From an uncultured Bacilli bacterium (lineage in GTDB: Bacteria; Bacillota_I; Bacilli_A; RF39; UBA660): a stretch of 64,000 nucleotides of DNA. Made by a program: the position numbers and the translations under genes. The notes under the pieces were generated by a model that was given only the letters and a program-made list of their open reading frames with translations, made no database searches and was not told where the DNA came from. Shown here piece by piece: positions 17,850 to 26,348 of the stretch. Numbering within the stretch: position 1 is the stretch's first letter; each line of letters opens with the position of its first letter. The stretch covers positions 1-64,000 of the forward strand of contig CAKOUR010000003.1 of the NCBI GenBank assembly GCA_934120635.1. Reading direction: 5' to 3'.

Positions 17850-17878
17850 TTGCTAGTATTTTTTATATTTGATATACT
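17850..17878 (+). promoter_or_regulatory. SigA promoter of ppdK
   Basis: TTGCTA (17850-17855), a 17-base spacer and TATACT (17873-17878), 28 bases before the ppdK start. Confidence 0.75.
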
Positions 17879-17906
17879 TAATTTGTAAAATAGAGAGGTG
17901 ATATTT

Positions 17907-20546
17907 TTGAAATATGTTTATTCTTTTCAAGAAGGAAATAAAGATATGCGTGAATTATTAGGTGGTAAGGGTGCTAATCTTGCTGAAATGACTAAGATTG
18001 GTTTGCCTGTTCCACATGGTTTTACTGTTACTACGGAAGCATGTAATAAATATTATGCTGATGGAAAGTGTATTAGTGAAGAAATAAAGAATGAAGTTTT
18101 TTCTCAACTGGAAGAACTAGAGAGAATTACTGGTAAAAGAATAGGTGACTTAGATAATCCTTTATTGGTTTCTGTTAGAAGTGGGGCTAGAGCTTCTATG
18201 CCTGGTATGATGGATACTGTACTTAATTTGGGGATTAATGATGTTGTTGCAGAGAGTATGGTTAATCGTACTGGTAATAAGAGATTTGTATACGATTCTT
18301 ATCGTCGATTTATTATGATGTTTGCGGATGTTGTTAAGGGATATTCTAAAAACTCTTTTGAAAGAGTTTTGGATGAATATAAGAAAAATAAAGGAGTTAG
18401 TTTTGATATTGATTTAGATGATGATGATATGTTTAAGATTACTTGTTGTTTTAAAGATATTTATCGTGAACTTTCTTCTGAAGAATTTCCTCAAGATCCT
18501 AAAGTTCAATTGATAGAGGCTATTACTGCTGTTTTTCGTTCATGGAATAATGAACGTGCAATTATTTATCGTAAAATGAATGATATTCCTTCTTCTTGGG
18601 GAACTGCTGTTAATGTTCAAGAGATGGTTTATGGAAATATGGGAGATAATTGTGGTACTGGAGTTGCTTTTACTAGGAATCCTGCTACGGGTGAGAAGAA
18701 ATTATTTGGAGAATATTTAATTAATGCTCAGGGTGAAGATGTTGTTGCTGGCGTTCGTACGCCTGAGGATATTTCTACGTTAAGGGAGAAAATGCCGGAT
18801 GTTTATGAAGAGTTTGTTAAAACTATGCAAATTTTAGAAGAACATTATAAAGATATGCAAGATATGGAATTTACTATTGAAAATGGTAAATTATATATGC
18901 TACAAACTAGAAATGGTAAAAGAACTGCAGAAGCGGCAATTAGAATTGCTGTTGAATTAGTGGAAGAAGGAAAAATTTCTAGGGAAGAAGCTTTAATGAG
19001 AGTAGAACCTAAGAGTTTAGATCAATTATTACATAAGACTTTTGAACAGGAAGCATTAAAAGAAGCAACTTTAATTGCTAGTGGTCTTGCTGCTTCTCCT
19101 GGAGCTGGAGCTGGAGCAATTTATTTTAATGCTGAAGATGTTTCTTGTGCTAATAAAAAAGGAATTGATACAATTTTAGTTCGATTAGAAACTTCTCCTG
19201 AGGACATTCAAGGAATGAATGATGCTAGAGGAATTTTAACTATACGTGGTGGAATGACTTCACATGCTGCTGTTGTTGCTCGTGGAATGGGTAGATGCTG
19301 TGTATGTGGTTGTGGTGAATTAATCATTAATGAAGAAGAAAAAACTTTGACAACAAAAGATGGACATATTTATCATGAAGGAGATTTTATTTCTTTAGAT
19401 GGTAGTACAGGACGTGTTTATGATGGCATAATAAAATCAGTGGAACCTACAATTAGTGGTAATTTTGAAACTTTTATGGAATGGGCTGATAAAACTAGAA
19501 AACTTGAAGTTAGAGCTAATGCTGATAATCCTAGAGATGCTATGCAGGCAATAAAGTTTGGTGCAGAAGGTATTGGGCTATGTCGTACTGAACATATGTT
19601 TTTTGAAAAGAGTAGAATTTTTGCTGTTAGACAAATGATTGTTGCTGAAACATTAGAACAACGACAAGATGCTTTGAATAAAATTCTTCCTATGCAAAGG
19701 AATGATTTTGAAGAGATGTTTACTGCTTTGGCAGGAAAACCAATGATTATTCGTTATTTGGATCCACCTTTGCATGAATTTCTTCCTCATACTGATGATG
19801 AGATAAATGATTTAGCACAAGAACTTGGAATGTCATTTGAGGACTTAAAAGATAGAGTTTCTTCTTTAAAGGAATTTAATCCAATGATGGGACATAGGGG
19901 ATGTAGATTAACTATTACTTATCCAGAAATTGCCGAGATGCAAACAAGGGCAGTTATTGAAGCTGCTATTCATGTTGCAGATAAGGGTATTTCTGTTCAA
20001 CCAGAAATTATGATTCCATTGGTTGGGGATGTTAAAGAATTACAATATGTAAAGAATATTGTAAATAAAGTAGCAGATGAGTTGATTAAAAAAAGTAATA
20101 GTCATATTACTTATCAAGTTGGAACAATGATAGAGGTTCCAAGAGCGGCAATACTTGCTGATGAAATTGCTGAAGAAGCAGAGTTCTTTAGTTTTGGAAC
20201 TAATGATTTAACGCAATTAACTTTTGGTTTTTCTAGGGATGATGCTGGTAAATTTTTAAATGATTATTACGAAAAACAAATCTTTGAAAATGATCCTTTT
20301 GCTAGAATTGATCAGCATGGTGTTGGACAATTGATTGAAATGGCTGTAAAAAAAGGAAAAAGTGTAAGAAGTAATATATCTTTAGGAATTTGTGGAGAAC
20401 ATGGAGGAGAACCTAGTTCGATAGAATTTTGCCATAATATTGGTTTAAATTATGTTTCTTGTTCACCTTTTAGGGTTCCTATTGCAAGATTAGCAGCAGC
20501 ACAAGCCGCAATCAAGTCTGGAGATGTAAAATTAATACATTTATAA
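17907..20546 (+). CDS. ppdK: Pyruvate, phosphate dikinase
   Basis: 879 residues, normal size. It interconverts pyruvate, ATP and Pi with PEP, AMP and PPi. The order is an ATP-grasp domain (GGKGANLAEM, SVRSGARASMPGMMDTVLN), the swivelling phospho-His domain (H453 in GGMTSHAAVVARGMG) and the PEP/pyruvate TIM barrel ending with the catalytic Cys829 in GICGEHGGEPSS. I chose the TTG at 17907 because it lies five bases after AGGTGA and yields the family start KYVYSFQEGNKDMRELLGGKG; the GTG at 17898 is part of that site. Single gene with its own promoter. Its presence suggests PPi-linked glycolysis at the pyruvate step. Confidence 0.97.
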   Translation: MKYVYSFQEGNKDMRELLGGKGANLAEMTKIGLPVPHGFTVTTEACNKYYADGKCISEEIKNEVFSQLEELERITGKRIGDLDNPLLVSVRSGARASMPGMMDTVLNLGINDVVAESMVNRTGNKRFVYDSYRRFIMMFADVVKGYSKNSFERVLDEYKKNKGVSFDIDLDDDDMFKITCCFKDIYRELSSEEFPQDPKVQLIEAITAVFRSWNNERAIIYRKMNDIPSSWGTAVNVQEMVYGNMGDNCGTGVAFTRNPATGEKKLFGEYLINAQGEDVVAGVRTPEDISTLREKMPDVYEEFVKTMQILEEHYKDMQDMEFTIENGKLYMLQTRNGKRTAEAAIRIAVELVEEGKISREEALMRVEPKSLDQLLHKTFEQEALKEATLIASGLAASPGAGAGAIYFNAEDVSCANKKGIDTILVRLETSPEDIQGMNDARGILTIRGGMTSHAAVVARGMGRCCVCGCGELIINEEEKTLTTKDGHIYHEGDFISLDGSTGRVYDGIIKSVEPTISGNFETFMEWADKTRKLEVRANADNPRDAMQAIKFGAEGIGLCRTEHMFFEKSRIFAVRQMIVAETLEQRQDALNKILPMQRNDFEEMFTALAGKPMIIRYLDPPLHEFLPHTDDEINDLAQELGMSFEDLKDRVSSLKEFNPMMGHRGCRLTITYPEIAEMQTRAVIEAAIHVADKGISVQPEIMIPLVGDVKELQYVKNIVNKVADELIKKSNSHITYQVGTMIEVPRAAILADEIAEEAEFFSFGTNDLTQLTFGFSRDDAGKFLNDYYEKQIFENDPFARIDQHGVGQLIEMAVKKGKSVRSNISLGICGEHGGEPSSIEFCHNIGLNYVSCSPFRVPIARLAAAQAAIKSGDVKLIHL

Positions 20547-20677
20547 TAAGCTGTTGTTGTAAGAATCTTAGTAAATATTTTAAATAGTAAATAATTATAT
20601 ATTTTATTGAAGATAATTTATAAAAGTATTTATAAAGATGATATTGATAGTTATATTAAATCAAACGAGATATTGAT

Positions 20678-20896
20678 ATGGAAGAATTATTTATATAACA
20701 ACAAATAATAGGAGAAATGAATAGAGAACAAAAAGAAATTGAATAAAAACATAGAATGCATATGTAGGAAGTAAAATAAAATATGTTGATTAAAATAATT
20801 AAATATATTTAATGAAGATATTGATTTTAATGGGGAAAAACCCTATCTAATTTGATGATGGTACAAGCCAGAATAAAAGAAAAAATTTTATTAATT
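20678..20896 (+). pseudogene. Possible decayed coding remnant
   Basis: The 20547-21101 gap has no open gene. Reading from the ATG at 20678, protein-like stretches (MEELFI, QQIIGEMNREQKEIE, KHRMHM, NMLIKIIKYI) appear in one frame, separated by in-frame TAA/TAG codons. Just before, in a shifted frame, is KDDIDSYIKSNEI. This looks like a Lys/Glu-rich coiled-coil gene eroded by stops and a frameshift. AT-rich DNA can imitate this by chance, so confidence is low. Confidence 0.3.
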
Positions 20897-20940
20897 AAGA
20901 CTAAGATTACTTTTAGAAAATTATAATTTTAGTCTTTTGT
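20897..20940 (+). terminator. Strong terminator hairpin in the ppdK-21102 gap
   Basis: A 13-bp stem, AAGACTAAGATTA (20897-20909) with TAATTTTAGTCTT (20924-20936), has one G-T mismatch pair and a short T-tract. It could end read-through from ppdK or the decayed gene. Confidence 0.65.
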
Positions 20941-21029
20941 TTCCTAATATAATCTTATACAACTAAGTGTTAATTTTTTAAATTCTTTCTTTTCTTGTAA
21001 GTATTTATTTTGAAAATTAACTATATGTA

Positions 21030-21058
21030 TTGACAAATAATAAGAAAGATGATATAAT
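21030..21058 (+). promoter_or_regulatory. Perfect consensus SigA promoter
   Basis: TTGACA (21030-21035), a 17-base spacer and TATAAT (21053-21058), with no mismatch in either hexamer. It drives the 21102 gene, probably highly expressed. Confidence 0.92.
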
Positions 21059-21101
21059 CTTAATACTGGTTGATGAATAGCATATAAAGGGGGAAGATGA
21101 A

Positions 21102-21521
21102 ATGAAAAATTCTTATGTGATTGAGTATTTAAATGAAAACGAGTTTAGAAAAAAAGAAAGAGCAGTAAAAAAATATAATATGTTAGCTTATAAAAAGTTA
21201 ATTTTTGAATTTTATCCTAATTTTAGAGATGGAAAATTTGATGGAATAGTTGTTTCAAAAAATACTGGTGAGGGAATAATTAAATATGATTTAAAATTAC
21301 CTACCGATCCTACATTTGCTAAAGTTTATCATGATATTGTTTTACATTATACTGTTTATGAAAAGCAAAAAATTGTTATGTTAAATAATATTACTCCTGA
21401 TGATATATTAATGGAGGGTCATCAAAAAGAACTTACTACTTATAAAGGTGTTCCTATTTCAAAATCTCATGCTGAAAAAGATATGTTTAAAATTAATTTA
21501 TTAAATATGTTAGGAAAATAA
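21102..21521 (+). CDS. Conserved hypothetical protein (139 aa)
   Basis: 139 residues, cytosolic, no signal or membrane segment. The N-terminus is basic and helical (NENEFRKKERAVKKYNMLAYKKL), then an alpha/beta region with YPNFRDGKFDGIVVSKNTGEG and a C-terminal helix after PISKSHAEKDMFKI. A GGGGGAAG site precedes the ATG and a perfect consensus promoter lies 44 bases upstream. I do not recognise the family. Strong expression signals on a stand-alone gene are the most informative observation. It may be cotranscribed with the HD gene 50 bases downstream. Confidence 0.75.
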   Translation: MKNSYVIEYLNENEFRKKERAVKKYNMLAYKKLIFEFYPNFRDGKFDGIVVSKNTGEGIIKYDLKLPTDPTFAKVYHDIVLHYTVYEKQKIVMLNNITPDDILMEGHQKELTTYKGVPISKSHAEKDMFKINLLNMLGK

Positions 21522-21571
21522 TTTTACTGTCTACTTTTTTGTGTATTGAGTAGTAGAAAAGAGTGAATAAT

Positions 21572-22090
21572 TTGAATAAAGATTTAGATAATATTTTTAA
21601 AGATCATCATTATATGTATATTGTTGATGATATATTGAATAATAAATATTTTTCTGAAATAAAAAGATGTAAACATCATGGAATGAATCGGTTTGATCAT
21701 TCACTTAGAGTTTCTTATTATTCTTATTTATTAGCGAAAAGGTTAGGCTTTAACACTGTAGAAACAGCTAGAGGCGGTTTATTACATGACTTTTTTGTTA
21801 CAGAAGATTTGAGTGTTAAAAAACAGAGGTTTAGTTTGTTCTTTCATCCTTATGTTTCTTTAAAGAATGCATCTTATTATTTTGAATTAACTGATAGAGA
21901 GAAAGATATTATTATTACTCATATGTTTCCTAGTTTACCTCATAGAATTCCAAGATATATGGAAAGTTGGATTGTTAGTTTGGTTGATAAAATAGTTGCT
22001 ACTTATGAATTTTATTGTTCTTATGGTAAAAATTATGTTTATAAATTATCTAATATGTATGTTATATTACTAATATTATGTCGGTGGTAG
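21572..22090 (+). CDS. HD-domain phosphohydrolase
   Basis: About 172 residues. The HD signature is HGMNRFDHSLRVS followed by a second metal-site pair in GGLLHDFF and a later His in IIITHMFP, the H...HD...D order of HD hydrolases. A conserved Asp is in VSLVDKIVATYE. The class acts on nucleotides or cyclic dinucleotides, but no specific substrate can be read. The start is TTG at 21572 after GAGTGA or the GTG at 21563; the first spacing is better. The last ~10 residues (MYVILLILCRW) look unlike the rest. It ends in a hairpin terminator. Confidence 0.8.
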   Translation: MNKDLDNIFKDHHYMYIVDDILNNKYFSEIKRCKHHGMNRFDHSLRVSYYSYLLAKRLGFNTVETARGGLLHDFFVTEDLSVKKQRFSLFFHPYVSLKNASYYFELTDREKDIIITHMFPSLPHRIPRYMESWIVSLVDKIVATYEFYCSYGKNYVYKLSNMYVILLILCRW

Positions 22091-22122
22091 GATTAACTGT
22101 TTTGGTTAATTCTTTTTCTTTT
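22090..22122 (+). terminator. Terminator after the HD gene
   Basis: An 8-bp stem, GGATTAAC (22090-22097) with GTTAATTC (22105-22112), is followed by TTTTTCTTTT. Confidence 0.82.
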
Positions 22123-22139
22123 ATTAAGGAGGATTTTAA

Positions 22140-23039
22140 ATGAAAGTTATTGTAATTACAGGACCTACTGGTGTTGGAAAAACTAAATTGTCTGTTTTAC
22201 TTGCTAAGAAATATGATGGAGAAATTATTAATGCTGATGCTATGCAAGTTTATCGTGATTTAAATATTGGGACTGCTAAGATTACTGAAGAAGAAAAAGA
22301 AGGAATTCCTCATCATTTATTTGATATAAAAAATGTAAATGAGGAATATTCTGTTTACGATTATCAAAAAGATTGTCGAAAAAAAATAGAAGAAATTATT
22401 CAAAGAGATCACGTTCCTATTCTTGTAGGTGGAACAGGGTTGTATATTAAATCAGCACTCTATGATTATCAGTTTTCTGATTATTCTAAAGAGAGTAAGG
22501 AAATTTATGAGGATAAATCTTTGGAAGAATTAAATGAGATTTTAAGAGAGATTGATCCTAATGGAGCTTGTTTTGTTGATCAAAATAATAAAAGAAGAAT
22601 AATTAATGCTATTATTTATTATCAAGAAAATGGAAAGTCTATTTCTCAAAATCATACTAATCAACTTCTTTATGATTGTATTTTTATTGGGCTTACTACA
22701 GAACGAGATAATTTATATAGGATTATTAATCAAAGAGTAGATAAGATGATTGATATGGGTCTTGTTGATGAAGTAAAGAATTTTTATGATCAAAAGATTT
22801 TTACTAAGCCTTTGATTGGTGGAATTGGTTATAAGGAGTTATATCAATATTTTGATAAAGATATATCTTATGAAGATGCTATTGATTCTATTAAAAGAAA
22901 TTCTAGGAGATATGCTAAAAGACAATATACTTTTTTTAGAAATAAATTAGATATTAAGTGGTTTAATACGGATTATTCTAATTTTTGTAATACAGTGAAT
23001 GAAGTATCGGTTTATATTGAAAATAATATAGCAAATTAA
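22140..23039 (+). CDS. miaA: tRNA dimethylallyltransferase
   Basis: 299 residues. It adds a dimethylallyl group to A37 of tRNAs reading UNN codons. The P-loop is GPTGVGKT at the N-terminus, then INADAMQVYRDLNIGTAK (substrate-binding DSxQVY variant with Ala-Met), the LVGGTGLYIKS motif and the C-terminal GGIGYKELYQYF with RYAKRQYTFFRNK, typical of MiaA. AAGGAGG lies 7 bases before the ATG. Another tRNA-modification gene, mnmA, follows 100 bases on. Full length. Confidence 0.96.
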   Translation: MKVIVITGPTGVGKTKLSVLLAKKYDGEIINADAMQVYRDLNIGTAKITEEEKEGIPHHLFDIKNVNEEYSVYDYQKDCRKKIEEIIQRDHVPILVGGTGLYIKSALYDYQFSDYSKESKEIYEDKSLEELNEILREIDPNGACFVDQNNKRRIINAIIYYQENGKSISQNHTNQLLYDCIFIGLTTERDNLYRIINQRVDKMIDMGLVDEVKNFYDQKIFTKPLIGGIGYKELYQYFDKDISYEDAIDSIKRNSRRYAKRQYTFFRNKLDIKWFNTDYSNFCNTVNEVSVYIENNIAN

Positions 23040-23051
23040 TATTTTTTTTGT

Positions 23052-23057
23052 TATAAT
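23052..23057 (+). promoter_or_regulatory. Probable -10 (TATAAT) for mnmA
   Basis: A consensus TATAAT in the 101-base miaA-mnmA gap; the -35 is not clear. Confidence 0.45.
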
Positions 23058-23140
23058 AAAAGTGTTTTTAATAGTGTTAAAATACTTATTTATTTGTTTT
23101 GTTATTGTTAAGTATTTTTTATATAAGAAAAGAGGTTTTT

Positions 23141-24217
23141 ATGAAAAAAGTAGTTATTGGTATGAGTGGAGGGGTTGATAGTTCTGTTGCTGCTTTACTT
23201 TTAAGGGATCAAGGTTATGAAGTAATAGGATTATTTATGAGAAATTGGGATAGTTCTATTAATAATGATTATTTAGGTAATCCTAATTTAGAAAATTCTA
23301 TTTGTCCTCAAGAAGAAGATTATAATGATGCTAAAAGTGTGTGTGATAAATTAGGAATTCCATTATATAGGGTAGACTTTGTTAAAGAGTATTGGGATTA
23401 TGTTTTTACTTACTTTTTAGATGAGTTAAAGAAAGGTAGGACTCCTAATCCAGATGTAATGTGTAATAAATATATTAAGTTTGATTTATTTATTAGGGAA
23501 GCATTAAAATTAGGGGCTGATTATATTGCAACAGGGCATTATGCTAGAATAAAGGATGGAAAACTTTTTAGGGCAGTTGATTTAAATAAAGATCAATCTT
23601 ATTTTTTAGCTTATGTTTCAAAAGAGAAGTTTTCTAATGTATTATTTCCAATTGGAGAATTAGAAAAACCTATGGTGAGAAAAATTGCTTTGGAAAATGG
23701 ATTAGTTACAGCTAAAAAGAAAGACTCTACAGGGATTTGTTTTATTGGAGAAAGAAATTTTACTAAGTTTTTAGAAAATTATTTACCTAATCAATCTGGA
23801 GATATTATTGATATTGATACTAAGGAAAAGGTTGGAGAACATATTGGTCTTATGTATTATACAATAGGTCAAAGAAGAGGATTGCATTTGGGAGGACATC
23901 ATGAAAAGAGTTATGTTGCTTTAAAAGATTTGGAACATAATATTTTATATGTTGCTAGTGGAGATGAAAATCGCTATTTATATTCTAATCGGGCAATTAT
24001 TGAGAAATTTAATTTCTTGACTGATGAGAGACTTGAGAAATGTACATGTAAGTTTAGGTATCGTTCTCATGATGTAGAAATTCAAGTTAAATATTTAGAA
24101 AATGGGGATTTGGAATTAACTTATGATAGAGCAAAAGCAGTAACTCCTGGACAGTTTTGCTGTTTGTATCAAGGAGATTTATGTTTAGGTGGAGGAATTA
24201 TTAAGGAAGTATTTTAA
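23141..24217 (+). CDS. mnmA: tRNA-specific 2-thiouridylase MnmA
   Basis: 358 residues. It thiolates U34 of tRNA-Lys, -Glu and -Gln. The PP-loop is SGGVDSS near residues 9-15. The catalytic Cys pair is C108 in PDVMCNKYIKF and C200 in TGICFIGE. The C-terminal beta domain ends in TPGQFCCLYQGDLCLGGGII. I chose the ATG at 23141, after AAGAGG; the in-frame start at 23099 adds 14 residues with no ribosome site. Full length. Confidence 0.97.
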   Translation: MKKVVIGMSGGVDSSVAALLLRDQGYEVIGLFMRNWDSSINNDYLGNPNLENSICPQEEDYNDAKSVCDKLGIPLYRVDFVKEYWDYVFTYFLDELKKGRTPNPDVMCNKYIKFDLFIREALKLGADYIATGHYARIKDGKLFRAVDLNKDQSYFLAYVSKEKFSNVLFPIGELEKPMVRKIALENGLVTAKKKDSTGICFIGERNFTKFLENYLPNQSGDIIDIDTKEKVGEHIGLMYYTIGQRRGLHLGGHHEKSYVALKDLEHNILYVASGDENRYLYSNRAIIEKFNFLTDERLEKCTCKFRYRSHDVEIQVKYLENGDLELTYDRAKAVTPGQFCCLYQGDLCLGGGIIKEVF

Positions 24218-24223
24218 TTTTAC

Positions 24224-24263
24224 TTGACATTTTACTTGACATAATTTGTAAACATGATAAAAT
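24224..24263 (+). promoter_or_regulatory. Promoter with duplicated -35 (TTGACA twice)
   Basis: The 12-base unit ATTTTACTTGAC occurs twice in tandem after mnmA, giving TTGACA at 24224-24229 and 24236-24241. The second sits 16 bases before TAAAAT (24258-24263). A further TATAAT lies at 24263-24268. It drives the 24285 HTH gene. Confidence 0.7.
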
Positions 24264-24284
24264 ATAATTAGAGAGGGATGGAAT

Positions 24285-25067
24285 ATGAATACTGTTGATA
24301 AAATTAATTTAATTTTGAAGAAGACTAATATCTCTAAAGTTAATTTAGCTAAGTATTTAGGCGTTTCTAGACAAATGGTATATAATTATTTGGATAGTGA
24401 TGATTTAAACAAAATGCCTGCTGAAAAGTGTCAATTGTTATTTAATTTGTTAGAAGTTAGAAGTTGTGAAGATATTGTTAATAAAGAACTTACTGATGAA
24501 TATCTACAATCTGTTTCTAATAAAGTTTTTAATTATAAAAAAGTTCCTTCAAAGAAGGAAGAAGTTATTGAACTTTCTGGATTAAAAAAAGAGGAACAAG
24601 ATTTAATTTCTGATATTGTTTTTCTTTTGAAAGAGATGTTAAATGAAAATAAAACAAAGGAAAGTTATATTACTTTGAAATATTTATATCATTTTATTCA
24701 ATCTTTAACTAATATGAAAGAAGCAAAATATATTTTAGGGTATATTGCTAAAAATAATGGTTATTTGAAGTATAATGTATATGATTTTAATGAAGAAAAT
24801 CAATTTATTTTTGAAAGTATTATGTACTCTGCAATGACTTTATATACTAATGGTGGTGCTTCTAAGAGCAAGTTAGCTGAATCTCATAGAAGATGGGAAG
24901 CAGATTTGGAGAGAAAAAATGAGGAAAAGTTAAGTCGTACACAGGAACTAAATACGGCTAAGGTACAAGCTTTAAGAGAACTTGGATATAATGAAATTGA
25001 TGAAAGAAATGCTAGTGAGGTATTTGATAAAATTGCTGAAATACAAGCTAGAAATAATAAGTATTAG
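24285..25067 (+). CDS. Helix-turn-helix protein of unknown function (260 aa)
   Basis: 260 residues. The N-terminus (5-35) is an XRE/Cro-like HTH: VNLAKYLGVSRQMVYNYL. The rest is helical, with a Lys/Glu-rich middle and a C-terminal coiled-coil (SHRRWEADLERKNEEKLSRTQ). There is no membrane segment. It is likely a DNA-binding regulator with a helical oligomerisation or sensor domain. It has its own double -35 promoter, which could be where it regulates itself. A 30-residue hydrophobic peptide gene follows 9 bases downstream. It is the last sizeable + strand gene before the terminus region. Confidence 0.78.
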   Translation: MNTVDKINLILKKTNISKVNLAKYLGVSRQMVYNYLDSDDLNKMPAEKCQLLFNLLEVRSCEDIVNKELTDEYLQSVSNKVFNYKKVPSKKEEVIELSGLKKEEQDLISDIVFLLKEMLNENKTKESYITLKYLYHFIQSLTNMKEAKYILGYIAKNNGYLKYNVYDFNEENQFIFESIMYSAMTLYTNGGASKSKLAESHRRWEADLERKNEEKLSRTQELNTAKVQALRELGYNEIDERNASEVFDKIAEIQARNNKY

Positions 25068-25076
25068 GAGGTAAAT

Positions 25077-25169
25077 ATGATAAATTTAATTTTTCTTCCT
25101 ATTCGAATTTTATTTTCATTAATATTTTTACCGATTAAGTTTACTTTTAAAATTTTGGGAATAAGATAG
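25077..25169 (+). CDS. Hydrophobic small peptide (30 aa), probably membrane-inserted
   Basis: 30 residues: an internal duplication of LIFLPI followed by Arg or Lys, then FTFKILGIR. It is almost entirely hydrophobic with three basic residues, enough for one short membrane helix. TAGGAGG overlaps the stop of the upstream HTH gene and is 6 bases before the ATG, a near-perfect ribosome site, and a terminator follows directly. Cotranscribed with the HTH gene. It could be a toxin-like or regulatory peptide, but nothing in the sequence proves either. Confidence 0.6.
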   Translation: MINLIFLPIRILFSLIFLPIKFTFKILGIR

Positions 25170-25176
25170 ATAAAAA

Positions 25177-25214
25177 AGTTGCTAATTTTTAATTAAAAAA
25201 TTAGCTGCTTTTTT
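25177..25214 (+). terminator. Terminator after the HTH/peptide operon
   Basis: The long stem AGTTGCTAATTTTT (25177-25190) with AAAAATTAGCTGCT (ending 25209) has one G-U and one non-canonical pair and is followed by TTTTT. Confidence 0.8.
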
Positions 25215-25690
25215 GATATTTTTCATTATTGTCTTGTTGTGATATATTATTTACAGTTGAAGTGTTGAAATTTCTAGATTAGATGGGAAGTTTAGTACTT
25301 CTTTTTTTGATTATATATTTCTACTAAGATATCATTTTTTACCATATCATCAAAGTATAGTTAGAATTGTTTTTGCCATATATAGTATATAGTTTTTATC
25401 CTAGTTAATTTTTAGTAAAGTGTAAACTTATTTTGGATAGAGAAGGGGAGTGGTAGTTTAATTTTAAGTCCCCTATTTTAATTTTTATATAAATTGATAG
25501 TTATTCTTTGGTTTAAACTTAATTTGATTATATTGAACTTATTTAAATTATATAATTATTTAATTAAATTAAAATAATTAAGATTTTAAAATTTATTATA
25601 AATTGAGTTTATATTATTATTTTTAACAAAATAAATTATAATAAAAATTATTATTCTTAATTAGATTATTAGTTATAGGTTTTAAAATTT
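25215..25690. other. AT-rich intergenic DNA at the strand switch
   Basis: No credible gene. It contains a small terminator-like hairpin on + (GAAGT/ACTTC, 25287-25301, then seven T), and a GGGGA/TCCCC pair at about 25444-25474 with a long loop. The remainder is low-complexity A/T sequence. Confidence 0.6.
25287..25309 (+). terminator. Isolated terminator-like hairpin
   Basis: GAAGT-TTAGT-ACTTC followed by T7, with no gene directly upstream. It may back up the preceding terminator or end a short RNA. Confidence 0.45.
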
Positions 25691-25702
25691 AAATCGAAAT
25701 TA

Positions 25703-26052
25703 ATAATGATTAATAATTATCCATTTCAAGTTAAAATTTAGATAACCAAATATTAAATCAAGAATTAGAAAGATTGATAATTGTTTATCTCAAATTAAAT
25801 TTGAAAATATTAAAGTTGGACAATTATTCATCTCAAGTTAAATTTTGGAGAATAAAAATGGAATCGAAAATCAAAAAGATGAATGATTGTTCAACTCAAA
25901 TTAAATAAATTAAATTTTACTTGACTTAAATTTAATTTGAAAATTAAAAAGATGGATAATTATCCATCTCAATTTAAAATTTTTTTAATTTAGATTTCTA
26001 AATTTAATTTGAGTTAATGAATGATGATGATTTATTCAATTCAAACTTTATT
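25703..26052. repeat. Array of about six degenerate palindromic repeats near dif
   Basis: Units centred near 25715, 25780, 25825, 25885, 25957 and 26030 share a core like GATGGATAATTATCCATC followed by TCAAATTAAATTT. The copy at 25950-25967 is a perfect 18-bp palindrome; the others are imperfect versions with mostly compensating changes. Spacing is irregular, about 44-74 bases. They are found only in the gap holding dif. Confidence 0.7.
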
Positions 26053-26195
26053 AATTTATGTAATAATGTATTAATTAATTAAAAATAATATATAGTAGTT
26101 TATCAATTTATAAAACTTTTAATTAAATTACTATAAACTTTGATAAAAAGGTTTTGTATAATTATAAATTTATTTAAAAAATTCTGTTTTTTGTT

Positions 26196-26223
26196 AGTTC
26201 CGATAATTTATATTATGTAAACT
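26196..26223 (+). other. dif: dif chromosome dimer resolution site (XerC/XerD)
   Basis: 28 bp: left (XerC) arm AGTTCCGATAA, centre TTTATA, right (XerD) arm TTATGTAAACT. From memory of the B. subtilis dif sequence, 24 of 28 positions agree and the XerD arm is identical; the left arm also shares its inner half with E. coli dif. It lies in the convergent gap where gene orientation switches from + to -, exactly where a terminus dif is expected. Confidence 0.9.
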
Positions 26224-26241
26224 TCTATATTTAGAATATAT

Positions 26242-26272
26242 AAAAAATCCTTATAATACAAGGATTTTATTT
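26242..26272 (-). terminator. Bidirectional hairpin downstream of mutS
   Basis: A 9-bp stem, AAAATCCTT with AAGGATTTT, has A/T runs on both sides. It ends the - strand transcript from mutS just before dif and could also act on +. Confidence 0.75.
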
Positions 26273-26348
26273 ATATTCTATTATTTCATTTAATTATTTA
26301 TTCTTTTCAAGTTTAATGCTTTATCAGTATTTTTATTAATAAAAGCTA

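Noticed and set aside
25703..26052. CRISPR array at the repeat cluster
   Set aside because: Repeat copies are diverged and unevenly spaced, each unit is itself a palindrome, and no cas genes are nearby.
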